From Lachnospiraceae bacterium AC3007 (GTDB lineage Bacteria; Bacillota; Clostridia; Lachnospirales; Lachnospiraceae): 64,000 nt of DNA. Position numbers and translations under genes: made by a program. The first letter of the stretch is position 1. Each line of letters begins with the position of its first letter. The notes below the pieces were generated by a model, which did not search any database, was not told the DNA's origin, and saw nothing but the letters and a program-made list of their open reading frames with translations. Where the stretch lies: the NCBI GenBank assembly GCA_000621405.1, contig KK211272.1:58155-122154 (forward strand), given 5' to 3'. Below are positions 59,372 to 64,000 of this stretch, in pieces.

Positions 59372-62300
59372 TTCAGATGTCCTCCATTGTATAGCTCTTC
59401 AAATTCATCTGTTGGTATGGGCTTTGAATAATAATAACCCTGAGCGATATCACAGCCCGAATCTCTCAGGAAATCAGCCTGCTCTTTGGTCTCAACGCCC
59501 TCGGCAACCGTGCGCATGCCAAGTTCCTTGGACATCTTGATCGAATTGGCCACAATAATCTTGCCTCTCTTGGTATCTATGACCTCATCCAGGAAGAAAC
59601 GGTCGATCTTGATCACATCCACGGGAGCATCCTTAAGCATATTAAGCGAAGAATATCCGGATCCGAAATCGTCCATCTCTATCGTGAATCCCTTATTCTT
59701 AAGCTCCTGCATGATGTTATACAGAGTATCGGTATCTTCGGTAAAGAGCGTCTCGGTTATCTCAAGCTCAAGATTGCCGGGATCTATCTGATACTTATCG
59801 ACCAGATGCGACAGCTCTGCCACAAGATCCGTATTGCCTATATGAAGCCTTGATACATTAACGGATATCGGAATATCAATATTAAGTTCCTTAAGGCGTG
59901 CAAGATATTTGGATGTCTCCTCCCACATGAACTCATCGATACGCTTGATAAAACCGTTTGATTCAAAAAGAGGAAGGAAGTCACCGGGCATCCTGATACC
60001 TTTGATAGGATGCATCCAGCGGACCAATGCCTCGGCTCCGCAGATATTACCCGACTCAAGTGAGACCTTGGGCTGAAGGAACATCACGAATTCATGACGT
60101 TCGAGAGCTATCTCCATCTCGCTCTCAAGCTCGGCCATCTGATTGTCCTTAAGTCTGATATTATCATCATATACGTTGAAGTTGGTAAGGGAATTGCCCT
60201 TGATATTACGCTTTGCAAGACGGGCTCTGTCGCACATGAGACGGACAGTGATATTTCTGTCATCCACCTTATATATACCATAGCTCAGAGTCGATCCGCA
60301 TCTTGAAGCCTCATCCACATGATATGAAAGAGTAAGCTTCTCAATATAATCAAGGAGCTCATGCTCTTCATTGTATTCATAAAGGATCGAAAACATATCC
60401 GCCTGATATCTGGCTGCAAGACCGTCCCAGGGAAGAGAGCCGCGTATGATCCGGCCAAGCTCCCTTAAGCATGTATTACCCGCTTCCACGCCAAACCTGT
60501 CGTTGATTATGCGGAATCTGTCAATATCCACGGAGATAATGGCGAACTTGCTCTCCGGACGCATGAGCAGGCGCTCCTCAACATTACGGTAGAAGCTCTC
60601 GCTGTTAAAGAGACCGGTAAGAGAATCATAATCCGCCCTGAATTCAAGTTCCTGCTTGATCTGCATCTCTGTATTGACGTCCTGGATGCATCCCGTGATA
60701 CGCGCCAGGGAATTGCCTATGCCCATTAATGTCTGGACAGTGATAGTAAACCAGAGCGCAACATTGTATTTATTCAGCAGTCTGACAGTTGTCTCATGGG
60801 TATCGCTGCCTGTCTTTATCCTGCGGAGGAAGGTCTCGTACTTTTCTCTATCGTCAGTATGAGGTGACAATCCCTCCAGAAGCGTCCATTCACCAGTCAG
60901 CATGCTCTCAGTCACATCAAACATATTCTCGAAGGTTGTACTGAGATAATAGCTTTTCTCCGGAGCGTCGTATTCAAAAACATATATGCCGGTAAGCTCA
61001 TTCACATGCTCTGATCTTTCGTAATTCTTGGCAAGCTCATTACGCGCCTGGGAATCGGACTTGATCTCCCTGAAGCGGCGGCTCATCACATAGTCCTGCA
61101 CGATATCATGAGACAGATCGTTGATATCTCTTGCTATGAGAAATACCTTGCCCTCTTCAAAAAGAGCGCTCAGGGAATACCAGTGATATGTCCCGTCCTG
61201 ATACAGAAAACGGACCTTGCTGTCGAGATTGCCTCTGCCTATGCGGAGGGCATCGCGAAGTCTCGCTGGAGAAGACGCATACATGAAATCTTCCGTATCA
61301 TCCGGATAGACTACATGATTCATATAATAATCCCTGAGAGTCTCAAAATCCTCAACCCTCTTTTCGACCATTGAAAGTATGTTTTCCTCTCTGATCCTGG
61401 TACATACCAGAGTATCGAGGTCAATCTCCCATATGATATCCTGGATGCGCTGCATCGCCTTGTTATAGTGCTTCGTACTCTCCTTCAGAGCCTCGAGCTG
61501 GACTGCGATATCTTCCTTTGTGTCGGCTATGATATAGACCTTGATATTGTTTCTCATACGAAGTCTCGTAGTCCTCGTATGGATCTCACGTCTTAAGCCG
61601 GGAGAATAGACATCTGCATCTACGGAAGAAAGATCATCATTGAATTTTAACAGTGGACAGTCCTTGCACTGCTCCTTATTCCCCTTGATCAGCTTATAGC
61701 AATATCCAAGGCTTTCTCCTGGGATCCTTTCACTGAGGGCATTATTTTTATATATCAGATGCAGTCTTTCATCTACCGCGTAGGCCCAGGTCTTGATGGG
61801 ATCCAGGATGTTCTTTACAAGCTCTATATCATGGAGAGACACGTTCTTGCCGACAAACTGAGCCTCATCCTTGACGATATCGGCATAAAGAGTATATGTA
61901 TTCTTATGCTTTTCAATGGATGAACGAAGCGCTATGTCTGCCTTGCGGTACAGCTCGGAGATGTTCATCTGACCGTCATGCTTGACAGTCGCAATACCTA
62001 TGGAGACGACCTCTTTGAGATTCTCACTGTAAGCTCCCCAGGAGATCCTGAGTGAAGAGATGATGGAAGCGGCCCTGTCACAAAGAATGATATCATCCTT
62101 TACCCCGAGAAGATATGCAAGTATCGTACCTTCACCTGCCGAAGCCACGACATCGGATCCTCTGAGTACTCCCTTTACCACATTAACGGCATCATTGAAC
62201 GCATTATCAGCCAGTTCGCTGCCCTTGGTGGAAGCAAGACTTTTATAATCCGTCAGATGGATGAGGAAAAGATTGGGAATGTCGTATATAGGTATTTCAT

Positions 62301-62673
62301 TGAGAAAATCCTTAAGGCTGTTGAAGAAAGAAAGCCTTTCGCTGGAATTCTCAGCTGAAAGAGCCGGATCGAGAGGCTCTATGGAACCTATAATATATCC
62401 GTCTCCGACCTGTTCGGAAACATATATCTGAAACCAGGAAAAATCACCGGATCTGTCAAGTATCCTCAGATATGTATAATTCTTATGCGAATGATCAAAA
62501 ATAGATGAAAAAAAAGCAATTGCTCTTTCACAATCCTCAGTATGAACCTTGGCGCCTATCTCTATATTGCCTACAAAAGGATTGATTATATTATCGCCGG
62601 CCAGGATCTCGGTAGCCGAAGAATCGAAGACCATCCTGTCTTCATCCTGATAATATTTGAAATTAACCCTCAT
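59368..62673 (-). CDS. Multi-domain PAS / degenerate GGDEF / EAL phosphodiesterase
   Basis: The 1101 residues read, in order: a PAS-like part (about 1-100), a first GGDEF-like fold whose motif is lost (AGEGT near 179-183), and a PAS-like part with a Cys cluster Cys325, Cys336, Cys339. Two more PAS-like parts follow (about 400-670), then a second GGDEF-like fold in which QADMF (757-761) replaces GGDEF, and an EAL domain (about 846-1095). The EAL domain keeps EAL at 881-883, ELEITET, DDFGSGYSSL at about 1001 and VAEGVET. It should therefore degrade c-di-GMP, not make it. GGAGG lies six bases before the ATG. Confidence 0.9.
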   Translation of the reverse strand: MRVNFKYYQDEDRMVFDSSATEILAGDNIINPFVGNIEIGAKVHTEDCERAIAFFSSIFDHSHKNYTYLRILDRSGDFSWFQIYVSEQVGDGYIIGSIEPLDPALSAENSSERLSFFNSLKDFLNEIPIYDIPNLFLIHLTDYKSLASTKGSELADNAFNDAVNVVKGVLRGSDVVASAGEGTILAYLLGVKDDIILCDRAASIISSLRISWGAYSENLKEVVSIGIATVKHDGQMNISELYRKADIALRSSIEKHKNTYTLYADIVKDEAQFVGKNVSLHDIELVKNILDPIKTWAYAVDERLHLIYKNNALSERIPGESLGYCYKLIKGNKEQCKDCPLLKFNDDLSSVDADVYSPGLRREIHTRTTRLRMRNNIKVYIIADTKEDIAVQLEALKESTKHYNKAMQRIQDIIWEIDLDTLVCTRIREENILSMVEKRVEDFETLRDYYMNHVVYPDDTEDFMYASSPARLRDALRIGRGNLDSKVRFLYQDGTYHWYSLSALFEEGKVFLIARDINDLSHDIVQDYVMSRRFREIKSDSQARNELAKNYERSEHVNELTGIYVFEYDAPEKSYYLSTTFENMFDVTESMLTGEWTLLEGLSPHTDDREKYETFLRRIKTGSDTHETTVRLLNKYNVALWFTITVQTLMGIGNSLARITGCIQDVNTEMQIKQELEFRADYDSLTGLFNSESFYRNVEERLLMRPESKFAIISVDIDRFRIINDRFGVEAGNTCLRELGRIIRGSLPWDGLAARYQADMFSILYEYNEEHELLDYIEKLTLSYHVDEASRCGSTLSYGIYKVDDRNITVRLMCDRARLAKRNIKGNSLTNFNVYDDNIRLKDNQMAELESEMEIALERHEFVMFLQPKVSLESGNICGAEALVRWMHPIKGIRMPGDFLPLFESNGFIKRIDEFMWEETSKYLARLKELNIDIPISVNVSRLHIGNTDLVAELSHLVDKYQIDPGNLELEITETLFTEDTDTLYNIMQELKNKGFTIEMDDFGSGYSSLNMLKDAPVDVIKIDRFFLDEVIDTKRGKIIVANSIKMSKELGMRTVAEGVETKEQADFLRDSGCDIAQGYYYSKPIPTDEFEELYNGGHLK

Positions 62674-62705
62674 AGAAACCCTCCAAAGTGCATAAATCCT
62701 ATATT

Positions 62706-62734
62706 ATTCTAAACTTAAAACACTATTGGGTCAA
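62706..62734 (-). promoter_or_regulatory. Promoter of the EAL / HD-GYP-like pair
   Basis: TTGACC (62729-62734), a 17-base spacer and TAGAAT (62706-62711) lie about 30 bases before the EAL protein start. Upstream, the hemW end has only a tiny palindrome GACAATTGTC followed by six T, too short for a firm terminator. Confidence 0.75.
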
Positions 62735-62770
62735 GGATTTATGATGATCAGAAGCGAAAAAAGACAATTG

Positions 62771-63937
62771 TCAGAACATATAATCACACATCACATAGTT
62801 GGCCACATCCATGCCCTGTTCGGTAAGCATGAACCTTCTCTCTTCATCATCTCCCGACATGACTGCCAGTTTATGATCGACATGGTTTTTCATTACTTTT
62901 CCGTACACCTCCTCTATCGGTGTATCAAAGCAGTCACGAAAATCCAGCAGCCGTATCCCCTCGGTCTTTCTTAATCCCAGAAACATGAATTCAGCCATTG
63001 CATCCGTCTTTTTCAGTTCATAGTCCTCTATCCTTATATTCCCGGGGTCGGAGGCGTAACTGTACAGGTCACGCGTATTCGTGAATCTGTGATCACCCAC
63101 TTTTGACGCAGCAGATACACCAAGTCCCACGTAATCCTTCCTGTCCCAGTATCTGAGATTATGACGGCATCGGTAGTCTCTCGGCGCGTATGTCACTTCA
63201 AGAGCATAATTTGATATCTCATATCTCTTATACCCTTTTTGATCAAGATAAGCCTGCGCCGTCTTGTATATCGCATATGATTCCTCTTCGGATGGAAGCT
63301 GGAGCGTCCCGTAGAGATACTTTTCATAAAACGGAGTCCCCTTTTCGATGGAAAGGGCATACGCAGAGATATGTTTCGGATGAAGGATATCGATCTCATC
63401 TATCGTCTTCATCAGACTCTCAACGGTCTGATGAGGAATGGATGTCATTATATCCATGCTGATATTATCAATACCTGACCAGTAGAGCATGTCAAAGGAC
63501 TTCTTTACATCGTCGGCCGTATGGATACGTCCCAGAGCAAACAGCTCATCTTCTATCATCGACTGCACGCCCATACTGACTCTGTTGATCCCGAAAGCCA
63601 CATAATCCTTTAACTTAAGCTCATTGACGGTTCCGGGATTTACCTCCATTGTGATCTCGGTATCGTCATCGATATCGATCACAGCGGATATGGCATCCAT
63701 AATATTTCCCAGAGCGTGGGACGGCATCACACTGGGAGTGCCTCCGCCAATATATATAGAACTCAGCTTCCTTCCTTCAAACAGTTCCTTCTTTGAAGCG
63801 ATCTCTTTTAACAGGGCGTTGGTGTAATAAAAAAAGGTATCCTCAGATGATGCGACATCAGAACAGAAGTCGCAGTACAGACATTTCCTCTGACAAAAAG
63901 GGATATGCAGATAGATGCTTATTTCAGGATCATTCAT
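62771..63937 (-). CDS. hemW: Radical SAM heme chaperone HemW (formerly coproporphyrinogen III oxidase-like)
   Basis: It is a radical SAM protein thought to deliver heme; early annotation as HemN is usually wrong for this form. The iron-sulfur cysteines are Cys15, Cys19 and Cys22 in HIPFCQRKCLYCDFC. The extra Cys25 directly after is typical of HemW. The GGGTPSVMP glycine motif follows. I chose the ATG at 63937, inside the end of lepA (ATGAATGA); a TTG two codons earlier is possible. The 388 residues are normal. lepA-hemW is a common pair in Firmicutes. Confidence 0.93.
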   Translation of the reverse strand: MNDPEISIYLHIPFCQRKCLYCDFCSDVASSEDTFFYYTNALLKEIASKKELFEGRKLSSIYIGGGTPSVMPSHALGNIMDAISAVIDIDDDTEITMEVNPGTVNELKLKDYVAFGINRVSMGVQSMIEDELFALGRIHTADDVKKSFDMLYWSGIDNISMDIMTSIPHQTVESLMKTIDEIDILHPKHISAYALSIEKGTPFYEKYLYGTLQLPSEEESYAIYKTAQAYLDQKGYKRYEISNYALEVTYAPRDYRCRHNLRYWDRKDYVGLGVSAASKVGDHRFTNTRDLYSYASDPGNIRIEDYELKKTDAMAEFMFLGLRKTEGIRLLDFRDCFDTPIEEVYGKVMKNHVDHKLAVMSGDDEERRFMLTEQGMDVANYVMCDYMF

Positions 63938-64000
63938 CGTCAAGCTTTAACACCGAAAGAAATGCCTCCTTCGGAACTTCAACGCTCCCTATCTGCCGCA
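63934..64000 (-). CDS. lepA: Elongation factor 4 (LepA), C-terminal end only
   Basis: Only the last 22 or so codons are inside the window. They read RQIGSVEVPKEAFLSVLKLD then DE and stop, which matches the highly conserved C-terminus of LepA, where the last motif is VEVP-x-EAF-x-VL. The stop codon overlaps the hemW start. The rest of the gene lies past the right edge. Confidence 0.85.

Overview
The window comes from a motile, low-to-moderate GC Gram-positive bacterium, most likely a member of the Clostridia and probably of the Lachnospiraceae. The evidence is CodY, a SigD/FliA-type sigma factor, the two-domain FliY switch protein, CheC and CheD, a flagellar set with no P- or L-ring genes, TrmK, and strong AGGAGG ribosome binding sites with frequent TTG and GTG starts. 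Every gene I can support is on the minus strand, so the text runs in reverse: the right end is upstream.

Reading in the direction of transcription, 64000 to 53475 holds the end of lepA, hemW, a two-gene c-di-GMP module (a PAS/GGDEF/EAL protein and an HD-GYP-like protein with a broken active site), yifB/comM, dprA and topA. codY (52588-53349) follows with its own promoter and terminator.

From 52468 to 15967 lies one very long motility and chemotaxis cluster. It starts at a tandem pair of sigmaA-type promoters and reads flgB flgC fliE fliF fliG fliH fliI fliJ, a MotE-like gene, fliK flgD, TIGR02530, flgE flbD motA motB fliL fliM fliY cheY fliO fliP fliQ fliR flhB flhA flhF flhG, a PilZ gene, cheB cheA cheW cheC cheD, a small membrane protein, sigD, fapA and three accessory genes. 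It runs straight into rpsB-tsf, which has its own promoter. The order matches the Bacillus subtilis fla/che region from topA/codY to rpsB/tsf closely. The differences are inserted motAB, PilZ, FapA and several uncharacterised small proteins.

The left part is housekeeping: ilvE, a membrane diguanylate cyclase with a small partner, the dgt-dnaG-rpoD-trmK-nif3 group, a TGS/uridine-kinase-like protein, RNase P RNA (rnpB), proA-pyrB-pyrI and the start of a secreted repeat protein.

The least explained DNA is a set of stem-loop repeats in gaps of the flagellar cluster: fliE/fliF (about 420 bp), flgB/flgC, fliJ/fliI, flgE/flbD and fapA/next gene. The least explained proteins are the three genes between fapA and rpsB, the two-helix protein between cheD and sigD, and the degenerate c-di-GMP pair. 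I found no mobile element, CRISPR array, tRNA or clearly new multi-gene system.
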